The notes beneath the pieces are model-generated. The model was not told where the DNA came from. It ran no database searches and worked only from the letters and a program-made list of their open reading frames with translations. From the NCBI GenBank assembly GCA_032358165.1, contig JAALGY010000041.1:2728001-2792000 (forward strand): DNA of 64,000 nt, in the 5' to 3' direction. How positions within the stretch are numbered: the first letter of the stretch is position 1; each line of letters starts with the position of its first letter. Origin of the DNA: Diplosphaera chodatii (lineage: Eukaryota > Chlorophyta > Trebouxiophyceae > Prasiolales > Stichococcaceae). A program made the translations under genes and the position numbers. Of this stretch, positions 23,201-33,815 are shown one piece after another.

Positions 23201-26200
23201 CAGCACTTGCTGCCGGAGGTGTCTTGCACCAGCTTCATAAGATCACCCTCCAGCAGCTGATCATTGATGTGGCACATCGACCGACAAGCTGCCTGCTCAT
23301 GCACCCCGGGTGTGCCGCAGGTGATCAAGTACAGCATGGAGGGCGAGGAGCTGCTGGCGATCGGGGTGCGCGGCAAGCCGGGGCACGACACCAAGCGCTT
23401 CTGCAAGCCGACCGCGGTGCGCCATGTTTGGCAACATAGCGGTTTGCCGAAAGTGCGCTGTCACAGCCTTCGGAGGCAGCTGCTGGACTGCATTACACTG
23501 CTATGTCAAGCAGCAGCCCGGTGGCTCAAGCACTTGATGCTGTGTGCAGGTGGCTGTCTCCAACGACGGGGACGTCTTCATTGCGGACGGCTACTGCAAC
23601 ACGCGCGTCATGCACTTCTCGACCGACGGCAGCTTCGTGCAGCAGATCGCACTGCCCCGGGTGGGCCATCCATGCATTTACTCCACTTGCTTCACTGGCC
23701 TGTGAGCTGCTGCTTTGACAAGTACCGATGCAGCCTGTTGCAAGTATGGTTGCAATCGCGGAATGAGCTCTGCCGCGCTCTGCTGCAGGGCAAGCTGCAG
23801 GTGCCGCACAGCCTCGCGCTGGACACGTGCGCCAATGCTCTGTATGTGGCGGACCGGGGCGCCGCCGCCATCCGCCGCTTCAACATCGCCGGCGACTTCG
23901 CAGGTGTCAAGGAGTGGCATGTTGAACAGAAGACTCTCTGCTCAAGGGCCCTGTGTGATTGTGATGTGGTGTCTGCTGACAAGGCAACGTCCGGTGCCGG
24001 CAGGTAGCACAACATCCTGCTGGGGGGTGTCAGCCTGTCACATGCACTCACCTCAGCGCTGTCAGATGTGCAAAACCGCGTTGCCGCCCCCGCAGGCGAG
24101 CTGGCGTACAGCTGGGACCTGGGCGTGTATGGGCCGGTGCAGGCGATCACCGCGGGGCCGTACGGCACGCTGCTGGCGCTGACCTGGGACGCCGCCTCCC
24201 AGTCCGCCATGCTCGTGCACCTGGACACCACCCCCGAGGCCGCCGCAGGTACTACTTTCCTTTCAACGGTGTACGAGTAGCTGATATTTGTCAAAGCGAG
24301 CAAGCAGTTGGTATGGGTGCTGAGCTCAGCAGGGCATGGCCTGCACTGTGGCTCTGTCTGCGATGAGTCCCAGCAACAAGTCAATGACAGCCTCCCGAGG
24401 GCTCATCTGTTGCAGCTGATGGGTGCCAGACACCCAGTATATGGCTGCCTCGTGTGCAATGACCCTTGTCTCTGCCTGACAACCTTCAGTGGACAGTCTC
24501 CGGCGTGCAAAGCTCATGATCAATCCGTGGTTCTCCCCCAGGCTCGGGCGTGCTGGACTCGTGGGAGCTGGCGGGGGTGCACTCGCCGCACGACATCGCG
24601 CTGACGTCGGCGCCGGTGGCCGCCACGGTGGGCGGCTCCCGCAGCCTGGCGGTGTACGTGGCGGAGGTGGCGCGCGGCCGCGCCAGCCGCCTGCACAAGC
24701 TCATCGTGCACCACCCCAGTGCGCCCCGCCGCTGCTCAGCTCCCCTTGCAAGGCAGCTGCAACCGTTCTGCGAGTACCCTGCAGGGGCTCTTGGACATCA
24801 TTGATGCATAGTTTCTTGTCCACAACATCGTAGAGCTGGTTGGAAGGACCCGATTCGCAGTATGGCCAACTTCTTGCGAATTTTCAAGAGTTTTCTTGCA
24901 CAGGCGTGGAGGTGGTGCAGCCGCAGCGCACGCAGCTGGCGGACGTGCGCCTGCCAGAGCTGGAGGACGAGAGCAGCGGCGGCGGCAGCTACGTGAAGCA
25001 GCCCAGCGACGCCGCGGCTGTCGTCGCGGCCGCAGGCAGCGCGCTCGCTGCCGAGCAAACCAGCCGCGCCGCGCACGACATCCTCGCCGCAGCCAAGACG
25101 GTGGGTGTCGTTACGCTGGACTTGCACACAGCAGCTTATGCCTACTGGTACCCAAATTCTAGGAAGGCTGGAGCAGCAATGAACCGAGCCAGCCGGAGGT
25201 GCATGGCTGGAGCACACATATGAAAGCGTATTTGCCCAGTGCACACGTTGAAGTCAAGGCATACTGTCAGCAGAACACAGGCTGACAGCTGCCGCTGTGG
25301 CCGCGCAGATCTCCCAGGTGTCGGCGTCGCTGGAGCGCGTGGCCTCGCAGGCGGCGTACGCGCAGGCGGGCCGCAACTCCGTCGGTGAGGCCACCACCAT
25401 GCACCTGGACCCGGAGCTTGGCGGTGAACATGTTCGAAACACAGAGCTTTACAATCTCTGCTGATGATATGATTCCCTGTGATTGGGTCGCAATTAAGTG
25501 AGGCTCTGTTAACCTTTGGTCGAATGGTATTTGCACAACAGCTGTTGATGGAGTTGAAAGGCTGTGGTGCCAAATATGATGTGCCAGGGCGCTGTGACCT
25601 GCTGCCGCTGCTACAGTAAATTTATGCTTCATCAGAGGAAACAGGAACTCACATGCATCCAACGCCCCGGGCTAGGAAGGCTCGTGTGACAGGCTGCCTG
25701 CGCTGTGTGCAGAGTTCACGATCAAGCGCCCGGGCGCCGGGCAGCGCGTCAAGAAGGCGCTGGGGCTGCAGCCGGCGCCCCAGGCGGGGCACAGCGCGGG
25801 GCACTACCTCATGGCGTTTGCCGCGCCCCTGGGCGCCGTCGCGGTGTTTGCCGTCCTGGCTGTTGCGCTGTCCCAAAAGGTGGGTCGGAGCCAGACGTCG
25901 CGACATGTATATCTTTTGTGGAAGGACACATTGCGCAGCGGTTCATGGATGGTTCATTGATGAGGTCACCTCAGCGGCTGCCATGAAGTGGCTGTACAAA
26001 TGTGCCTTGCGATCACAGCCTGACAGGAGCGGTTCATTCCACTGGACGCAGATTGGCGCCTGGCCCGGCCCCAGCACAGCCGGCTTCACGATGCTGCCGA
26101 TGCACGACATGTACAGTGGCAGCGGCAGCGGCGGCGCCGCTGGCGGCGTCGGCGGGGGAAGCCCGCGCACCAATGCCAAGGGCGAGCGGCTGGCAGACCC

Positions 26201-28268
26201 CGCAGAGGTGAAGGTGCTGCCATCCCACATAATCCCTGACAACCACCGATTGCATTTGCCTCAGCCTGGGTTGCTGCACATCGAGATGCTACATGTGCTA
26301 TCTCAGCCTCCCAGGTCCTTGTTGATACAGGAATTCACAGGCCCAATACACGAGCGGCTAAACGTTCATGAGATGATGGCAGGGTAGCACCTGAACAAAG
26401 TGTCCTTGACCTGCCCACCAGGTGATTGTGTCCAGCCAGACCGACATTGCCAGCAAGAGCGTGCGGCGGCCGTCGGCGCTGGGGGCGGCCGAGCTGCGGC
26501 GCATGGCGGTGGCCGCCGCCAGCATGTCCCCCCTGGGGCAGGACGCCCCGCACGAGAGCCTGCGCACGTCCAGCCTGCGCACCGTCAGCAGCGCCACCGA
26601 CCACGGGGACGGCAGCATCCGCACCAGGTGTGGTTTTCTGGGGACCTGCCTCGGTCTGCAACCTTCTGCACCCGAGTCCTGTGTTCAGCACCGTGCCCAC
26701 CTTGTTCGCACGTTGTACAAAGGCCAGCCGTGTGGCCGTGCAGCCTGCACCATGTGTTTTCACCTACCCACGCTGGCAGCACCTCGTGGAGCAGTGGTGT
26801 CTGCGGTGTTGCAACCTGCCCAAACGCCTGGCAAACATCCTGCGTTCCACGCTCCAAGCATTGCAAACATGGTCATGGCACCACGACTCACACGTGTTCA
26901 ACAGCACAGAAGTTCTGAGAAATGACCACTATGTGTGCAGGAGCGGCGGGGAGGTGCCGCCGCCGGTGCCGACGCTGCCGCCGGGGGCCCGGCCCCGGGG
27001 CAGCATCCGCCGTGCCTCAGCATCCACAGCCAGCGCTATGTCCTCCGACACGGTGTGCCACATGCTCGCATCGTGACGTCATGTCATTACTTGTCATGCT
27101 GACCTGTATGGGTCTACCATGTGGCACTGCCTATCTGCCCTGAGCTGGGAGCAGCGGGGGGGGGGCGTCAATGTCCGCATTGAGCAGGGGAGCCATGAAC
27201 ATCCAGCTGCTGACGGTGCCCGATGCTGCGTGCAGATGCGGCGGCTGATGCAGGCGGGGCCGCTCACGCGCAGCCTCAGCGGCGCGAGCACCCAGTCGGA
27301 CGAGGGCCCGGCGGTGAGACACACCTGCCTGATATGTTGTTTCCCGCTTGGCACATCCTGGCAATTTTTTCGCTGCTGCTGCAGCCGGGCGGCAACCGCT
27401 TGGGAAGAGCAAAGCAACAAGCTGGCCTGTGCTGTGGCTTGATGCTGGCAAGTCAGAGTCGGGGAGCTGGTCGCGGCATGGGCCAAAATCCCTGACTCTG
27501 CTGTGCAGGCCGACACGCAGCAGCAGCGGGCGCTGGCCGCCGGCGACGGCAGCGTGATGGCGGCCGCCTGCGTGTCCAGCACCAGCAGCATGGAGAAGCT
27601 CGCGGAGCTGTACGGCCACACCGCCGCCATGGCCGACACCAGCACCTCGCCGGCGCAGCTGCCGTCGCCGCCGCAGCCGCAGCAGGTGTCGCCGGTGCAG
27701 CGGGTGAGCCTCCGTGTCATGTTACAGCGCACGCTGCATGGTGGTGGCTGTGTTTGTTGATATTGAAAGCAGCAATTTATCTCACTTTACAGCGCTCATC
27801 TGCGAATGCAACCTGTTCATCCGTCATTTGGGTGCTCAGCGCCTGTGTCATTCCATTGCGCAGGTGCTTAACACCGGGGGCCGGCAGGGCGTCCACCGCG
27901 CCAGCTGGAGCGGCAACCTCTCCGCCATCAGCGAGATGATCGGCGCCCAGTCGCTGCGGTGAGAAGTGTGCCGCTTACCATCCGCACTCATGGGAGCATT
28001 CACGGCAATGGGGCTGCAGTTGGAGCATGTACTGGGGCTCCTCAGCTTCTGCAACACGCCAGCAGGCAGCGGCTTGCAGGCAGAACATGGAGTGTGACTG
28101 CCCATCATGTCTGACACGGGTGCTGAGACACAATATGCTATCTGCTGCAGGGAGCTGGCGGCGAGCGCAGAGGGCAGCCCTGCACGCAGGGGAGTGAATG
28201 AGAGCGGCGCCCCCACGGCACGGCGCATGTCGCCGCTGCAGCGCAAGACAGAGGCGCAGCAGGACTGA
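20225..28268 (+). CDS. PAM: Bifunctional peptidylglycine alpha-amidating monooxygenase (PHM-PAL), membrane-anchored, 1146 aa
   Basis: PAM converts peptide C-terminal Gly to an amide: copper PHM hydroxylates, zinc PAL cleaves. 23 in-phase exons: 20225-20510, 20708-20886, 21072-21292, 21546-21708, 21975-22058, 22213-22366, 22586-22734, 23005-23118, 23321-23416, 23550-23660, 23789-23903, 24096-24248, 24542-24718, 24904-25100, 25309-25423, 25713-25879, 26052-26207, 26422-26627, 26941-27052, 27236-27313, 27509-27703, 27864-27958, 28151-28268. Signal peptide, then PHM: DSYLC, VLQVHY (H157), FRVHTHELG (H223, H225), QEMCN (M296). PAL: MPHG (H430), DGYCNTR (Y497), VPHS (H526), SPHD (H625). A membrane span at about 804-824 precedes a long Ser-rich cytosolic tail. 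Odd: where PHMs have V-H-H-M-L before G-C, this reads V-T-S-M-M-L (T90, S91), so two CuH ligands are missing; the residue before the last PAL His is Ser, where animal PAL has Met. ATG 20249 is an alternative start. Confidence 0.94.
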
Positions 28269-28798
28269 TGCGGTGGTGCGCTGGCGCTACAGCAGACACA
28301 AGGTTCTAGCAGGACGCAATGATCAACAAGTGTCCACAGAGCACTACATCCACATCGCCGCACACTCACACTTCAGAGGCTGCACTGTGTTGCACACCAT
28401 AGAATGCACGGACGTTGTTCAGCAGTCTTGTGTATTGTGCTTGCATTGCGAGCATCATCTGTTGACAGCCTGCTGCAGGCGCTGATAGGTTTCCAGGTGC
28501 AGCTGTGTCCCATGCTGGCATGTGGTACTCGATGGGCCATTGCTAGTTTGTTCTGTATCACAGCCTGAAGATGACGTTGGTTGTTGAAGCACTACGGTCG
28601 TGAAACTTCTTTTTAGCAACGCTGATTTCACCCGGTCCAATACAATCCAAGATCTGGCCGACAGCTGGCTATCTGTCCTTGTCGTCTGCACTCAACCTCC
28701 TACATCGCAGTTCAGGCCATCAGTGCACAACCTCTTTGCTTGCAGCTTACCCTTCCTATCGAAGCAAATTGGTCACAATCGTCCCGCCAGGCAGAAAT
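28269..28798. other. Short intergenic region between PAM and small secreted gene A
   Basis: 530 bp with the PAM 3' UTR and gene A promoter. The last ~50 bp before ATG 28799 align closely with those before ATG 32698 of gene C (shared CTTACCCTTCCT-like start, TCGTCCCGCCA, GAAA before the ATG), so the 5' leader was duplicated with the gene. Confidence 0.5.
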
Positions 28799-29928
28799 AT
28801 GGCGGCAGTTCGCAGGACAATGCTCCTGCTGGCTGTGCTGGCATTGGTGGCTTGCCTGCTCCTCCCAACCTCCCACGCTCGAGTTTTGAAGGTGACACGA
28901 TCCATAGTTCTCAAAACATGGTCTGTATGTCACTGCTGGTGCGTATTGCTGAAGATACTCTGCTGTTGACACTATCCCGTGCGCCGCTTGTCCGCTGCCG
29001 CCAGCTGCTGCGTGCGCTACCTGCACTTGCACTTGCCGCATATGAGCAGGGCGTCATGCAGGCAGACCGATGTGCATATTGGCCAGAAGAGTGTCCTGCT
29101 CGCTGATGATCTGCTGCAGTGCGGCGGTGCAGGTGGCCAGAGAGACATTTTGTCGGGAGCTTGCTGGAGTGGGGTACTCTTTCGTGAGCGCTCTGCAGCT
29201 CCCATAACCCACATTTCAGAGCTGCATGCCGACCAAGCCTTGGCGCACCGTGTGATGCCCCTGCCAAGACCTGCAGACAGATGCGGGCTGCTGACAGTGT
29301 CATACGCGTGAAGCTGATTTAGCACTGAGGTGGGTGGTGTACACACTATGCAGAATGGCTTTGATGATGGTGGCCGTGACGACGGCGCCAGCCCTGGAAG
29401 TGACGAGGGACGGAGCTACCAGGCCAACGACGACCTCGGCGGGCCCGCCCCATCGCCCGGTGCGCTGCTGGCACGGCGATGTGGCGATGTGGTAATGTGC
29501 GATGTGTGTGTGCCAGGCAGCAATGCACACATGTTGTTGTGGCATGCTGGCGACAAGCAGGGGGTCCCACATGCCAGTAGCAAGCACTGCAGTTCCAGGC
29601 GGCTGCTGACAGCTTGCAAGTCAGCAGCATGCTCCGCCCGGCCAGGTGTTGGCCCACTCTTGCAGATGTGACAGCACATTCACAACTTGGTGCTCTGGCA
29701 GGTCCCCCTACGTCCATGCCCACGCCCGCGCCTGTGCCCGTGCCCACGCCTGCGCCTACCTCGGCACCAACATCCCAGCCTACATCCGCGCCCACATCTG
29801 CACCCACGCCTGCGCCGGCGCCTGTGCCACCGGCAGCTGCGCCGCAGCCCATCCCCGCGCCACAGCCCCGAGGCATTCCTGGGGAGACACTGCGCGGCAC
29901 CGAGGCGCAGCTGATGACGCCGCCCTGA
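28799..29928 (+). CDS. Small secreted Asp/Pro-rich protein A (four-gene family), 158 aa
   Basis: Family not recognised. Four in-phase exons: 28799-28891, 29133-29183, 29354-29459, 29702-29928 (TGA). Exon 1 encodes exactly 31 residues: a signal peptide whose likely cut follows T-S-H-A, then RVLK. Exon 2 is 17 residues starting VARE. Exon 3 is acidic and Gly-rich (FDDGGRDDG, NDDLGG). Exon 4 is a Pro-Thr-Ala-Ser tail of PTPAP/TSAPTS repeats, like the hydroxyproline-rich stalks of algal wall proteins. Introns are phase 0, 0 and 1, identical in genes B, C and D. It is the first of three tandem copies and lies 530 bp after the PAM stop. It could be an extracellular matrix protein or, given dipeptides GR and the PAM neighbour, a peptide precursor; both are inference. 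Confidence 0.8.
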
Positions 29929-29984
29929 GGGCGCGGACCCTCTGATGACAAGCCGACCGTGCTGTACATAAACATTGGCAGCAA

Positions 29985-29989
29985 TGTAA
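29985..29989 (+). terminator. TGTAA polyadenylation signal candidate of gene A
   Basis: TGTAA, the usual polyadenylation signal of many chlorophyte genes, lies about 57 nt after the gene A stop. A pentamer can occur by chance, so support is position only. Confidence 0.4.
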
Positions 29990-30357
29990 GGGCTGCAGCA
30001 GAGAACCTACGATTGATCTCATCTCAGCTCGGCGACTGCCATTGTGGCAGCAGTTTGCAGAAGTCTTGCGCTCTTCAGCAGCCGTCAAGTGCCAGTATGT
30101 GAGCTGGAGCACAGACAGTTTAATTTGTCCAGCTGTCCAGCAGAACTACCCAGGCATGTGGTTGCAGCAGGCGCGGGCCTGAGAAACGGTACACACCGGC
30201 GGGCTGAGGCGTAGCATCTGCGCACCGTGACTTTCCTCCTTCAGCCGGAGTTTGGTCAGCGGATGTACCGAGTCATGGAGAAGCAACATGCATGTCTATG
30301 GATTGCTGAAAGCCTGATCTGTATGTTCTCTCAAGATCCAAGAGTGCATCTTGCCGA

Positions 30358-30397
30358 CCCACGTGGGTACCAGCCACCAACCCCCCAATATATATAT
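30358..30397 (+). promoter_or_regulatory. G-box plus TATA-like element upstream of gene B
   Basis: The perfect palindrome CCCACGTGGG at 30358-30367 contains the CACGTG core bound by plant bZIP/bHLH factors. Twenty bases on is AATATATATAT (30387-30397), a good TATA box about 110 bp before ATG 30508. A second ACGTGG lies near 30405. Confidence 0.5.
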
Positions 30398-30507
30398 CAT
30401 TCTACGTGGCAAGTTTCACAGGTAGGCACAGCACACCAGTTGCCACATCCTTGCAGTGCATCCAAGTTTCTTGGAGTATCGTATCTGCTTCACCGCCAAG
30501 CAAAGAT

Positions 30508-31739
30508 ATGGCGGCAACGCGCAAGCTTGCGATCCTGCTGGCTGTGCTGGCAGTGCTGGCATCCTTGATGCTCCAAACCTCGCACGCTCGCGTCCTAAAG
30601 GTGTGACATGTCTCTTGCATCGTTCAGCTGTAGCTCCAGACCATGTGCCACGCTGCTGGCATGCCATGCGTGCACGCATTCCGCCTCATTACGTGCGCTG
30701 TATGTCAAGCATGGTATGACCTCCGCACTCAGCGCAAGAGCGCACGCCGTCAAGCAGTGGCAAGGCCCTTCAAGACATACAGACTCTTGGCAGGACATGC
30801 TTGTGCAGAGTGCATGCTCCACCGTCAACACTTTCCAGCAGTGTGCCATTGCAGGTGGGTGCACCCGGACTCCGCCGCGCCATTCTTGGAACCGCACCAT
30901 TCCCTGTCAGTGCCTTCCTGCCTGCCCCTGCCTGCCACATGCGGTGACACGTAGTATGCCACGGCATGCAGGCTCCCAGGTGCACAGTGTTGCATCGTGC
31001 CCAGCATGCGCAAACGGCACTTCTCTAGTCCTGCTGCATGCTGGCATCTCTGTACCAAAGCGGGTTGCAGTGATAGCACTGTGCAGGGATCCGCTGCTGA
31101 TGATGCTGGCGTCGACGATGGTGACATATCGAACCTTCAGATGTCCGCCAATGACGACTTCAAGCAGACCCAGAGCAATGATGATCCCGACCAACCCAGT
31201 GCGCAACTTCAAGATGCAGTGTCTAGCAGCATATGCACAAGTGGCTGGTCGCATGCCAGACAGCAGAGTGGCATCTGCAGTACGTCAGCATGTGCTGCAC
31301 CTCTAGCAGAAGTTGCCGTGAAGCAGCTGCTCAATCAGCAGACATACAGCAGCATGTCTTGTACACGACATAGACAAAGCTTCTCACCGATGATGTACTC
31401 TCTGGTGTTTGCGCCCTGACGGCATGCAGTTTCCAGCAGTCCTGAGGGCCCTTTGCCAGCTGGTGCGCGCAAACTCTTGCTTCTGCACGTTGCTCTCAGG
31501 GCTGCGTGTGCTGAGCACGGGGAGGGTGAGCAGGACGAAAGTTCCATGTGCAGCGGTTGGGAACTCCTCGTTCTGCAGGGGTGCCCTCACAATATATACG
31601 CTTTTCTGCAGTGGCCAGCAGAGTGTAGTCAGCAAATTCGCTCTCTGTTGGCAGCAGAGATACTTCCGGGTCCCTGAGACCCGCATAACATACAGTGCTG
31701 CCTGCAGGAGAAGTTGCGCCAGCGCCACCAGGGCCCTGA
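30508..31739 (+). CDS. Small secreted Asp/Pro-rich protein B, about 95 aa
   Basis: Paralog of A, C and D. Exons: 30508-30600 (31 codons, signal peptide ending T-S-H-A then RVLK), 30855-30905 (17 codons, VGAPG...), 31087-31198 (acidic: DDAGVDDG, NDDF, NDDPDQP) and a short last exon 31708-31739 (REVAPAPPGP-stop). Lengths 93 and 51 nt and phases 0, 0, 1 equal those of A and D. The Pro-rich tail is much shorter than in A. The last exon is the least certain: an alternative Asp-containing exon at 31906-31960 is also phase-compatible and would end soon after. If neither is used, the open frame of exon 3 runs to 31419. The gene is flanked by its own G-box/TATA pair, so it is probably expressed. Confidence 0.65.
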
Positions 31740-32697
31740 GCGTCATGATCATGCATGGCAGTAAGTCTGCCATCCTCTCGTCTTGCTTACCACACGTGTC
31801 TCTCTATCCGCAACACACTACATGCTTGGCACTGTATGTGAACCTGCTGCCCTGTGTGCTGCTGTGTATTTATGCACGCCTGACAAGTCGGCATGCTCGG
31901 CGCAGGGGCCATGCAACAAGCTGCCGATGACACTGCTGAAGCAAAGCAACCACTGGACAGGTGTACCTTCGGCATCACAGAACTCCATGAGGACCTTGAG
32001 GACATGGCGACATACAGCAGGGTGCTTACGCTTGGTCAGATGGAAACCTGGCCAGGATGCAGCATCTTCATCCGGCACAGGATAGGTACCAGTGTTTTGG
32101 GACCCTGATGTAGGTCAGGCCTTTGGCTTGCAGGCATGACACCCATGCAGCTTGTGTAGACCATGCATGTATGGTGCCTGAGCTGTTGCGCGACGCTTTG
32201 CGGATGTGTGCAGCTTCACGTGCACCATGTGTATCTGCACTGTGCTTGCTGTTGGTGCTTGAGCTGTGAAGACTCGGCTCTTGGCAAAAGGGGCCACGTA
32301 TGTACAGACGCACCAGCAGTTAGCTGCACGCACCCTTGGGTGGTGTCTGCTGTGCTCTATCAGCCTAGTCTAGAAGCCATGCGGTAGATCTGTACATCAG
32401 CGACCATGCATGCTGGTGTCGGGTGTAGCCGCCACATACACCCATGCACATACCCTGCACATGGCTGGGTTCGGATGCCCACACACAAGGTGTCAATCAT
32501 CATCTATCTCTCGGTAGATCCAAGATCGAAGCCGATCAGCCAACAGGTGGCAATCTCTCCCTTGCTACCTGTCCATCTGCTTCGAACCTCCTACATACAT
32601 CGATCATCGTTAAGACACCGGCGCTCAATCTCCTGACTTCTGGCCTACCCTTCCTGTCCGAAGCAGGTTGGCCACAGTCGTCCCGCCACGCGAAAGC
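31740..32697. other. Intergenic region between small secreted genes B and C
   Basis: About 0.96 kb. It contains a possible alternative terminal exon of B (31906-31960, with AADDTAEAK) and the gene C promoter. No independent gene is recognisable. Confidence 0.35.
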
Positions 32698-33815
32698 ATG
32701 GCGGCAGTTCGCAGGGTCATGCTCCTGCTGGCTGTGCTGGCACTGCTGGCTTGTGTGCTGCTCCCCACCTCGCACGCTCGGGTGCTCAAGGGGACACAAC
32801 ACCCTGTCACGCACACTTTGTGTTCAAGCCTTTCTGCTGCACTGCTGGCAAACTCATCCATCTATCCTCTGCACGCACTGGCACATGCGCTTGGCAGGCA
32901 GTCCAGAAATGCAAGCACTGCCAAGAGCAACCTCAGATCAGCAATGCAAGATCAAGGTCGGCAGTGCTCGTTGCGCCATGTGCTGCAACACATTGTTTGC
33001 AGGTGGCGAGAGCGGCGGCCAGGGGCCGCGCCCTTCACGCCGCCCCTCCGGGACCGGTCAGCAATCCACTGGCTTGGGCTGCTGCAAAGCATCCTGTGAA
33101 TTTGCGGCCTGCAGATGTATTCAAGTCTCCGCTTGGCTGGTTCTCAGTGCACGTATCTAAACAGCTTTGCGGATGTCAATGCATACAGCCATTTAGCACG
33201 GCCGCTGGACGCAGAGGCGCCAATTGGCCGAGCCAGCACTAAAGCGGTGGCACCGCACTCTGTGCAGGCCGACGATGATGGCGGCGGCACAGACGACAGC
33301 CCCTTCAGCACCATACCGAATGCTGACGATGGAGCGGATCACGACTCCGCTGATGACAGTGGCAGTGAGCTGTTCATAGACCCCCTGTTCACGGTTGAGT
33401 GCTCGGCAGAGCGTGCACCCTTGCTGTCTGTGTGGTGTGCGGTCAAGGGCAAGCAGCTTCTGGCCACGGCGGGCTGACATGAAAGGCGAGTTGAAGCGTC
33501 TCAATAGATCATTGAAGGTGAAGCTGTACAGCAGCAAAGCCCGCCATGAGCTTCTGCACATGTGAGTGTTTGACGTTAGAATGTGGTGGTAAACATGGCC
33601 CTGGATGTGTGCATGCAGACGTCAATCTCCCTGCTGACAACCCGCCGCCCCCACCGCCAGGCAACAGCACTTCTGCGCCCATTGGTGCGCAGTGGACATC
33701 TTCTCTGGGTCTGTGGGCCCCCTTGAACAATGCCTTTGATAAGATGAAAAGTGCCATGCGTGGGCAACAGGCCACCGATGGGCGCCACACGGCCTGCAGA
33801 TGGTATGTCACCTGA
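32698..33815 (+). CDS. Small secreted Asp/Pro-rich protein C with shifted first donor, about 151 aa
   Basis: Closest copy of A; the signal-peptide exons differ at few positions. Exon 1 starts at ATG 32698. At the family donor after RVLK (32790) the sequence is GGGACA, where A has GTGACA, so the donor GT is destroyed. A GTCACG 15 nt on (after CACCCT) keeps phase and adds five residues, G-T-Q-H-P. Then exons 33003-33056 (18 codons, VARAA...), 33268-33364 (ADDDGGGTDD, NADDGADHDS, ADDSG) and 33619-33815 (NPPPPPPGNSTSAP... TGA). Phases are 0, 0, 1 as in the paralogs. If the shifted donor does not work, the first exon reads through to a stop at 33099 and the copy is a pseudogene in the making. Confidence 0.65.

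Larger units (their letters stand above)
29929..30507. other. Intergenic region between small secreted genes A and B
   Basis: Holds the 3' UTR of gene A and the promoter of gene B, with the G-box and TATA-like stretch listed separately. I see no gene. Confidence 0.4.

Noticed and set aside
29346..29984. Minus-strand Gly/Val-repeat frame opposite gene A
   Set aside because: It is the antisense reading of the Pro-Thr repeat exon; the plus frame has the signal peptide and matching paralogs.
31906..31960. Alternative Asp-containing exon for gene B
   Set aside because: Phase-compatible, but the 31708-31739 exon gives the Pro-rich ending seen in all paralogs; kept only as an alternative.
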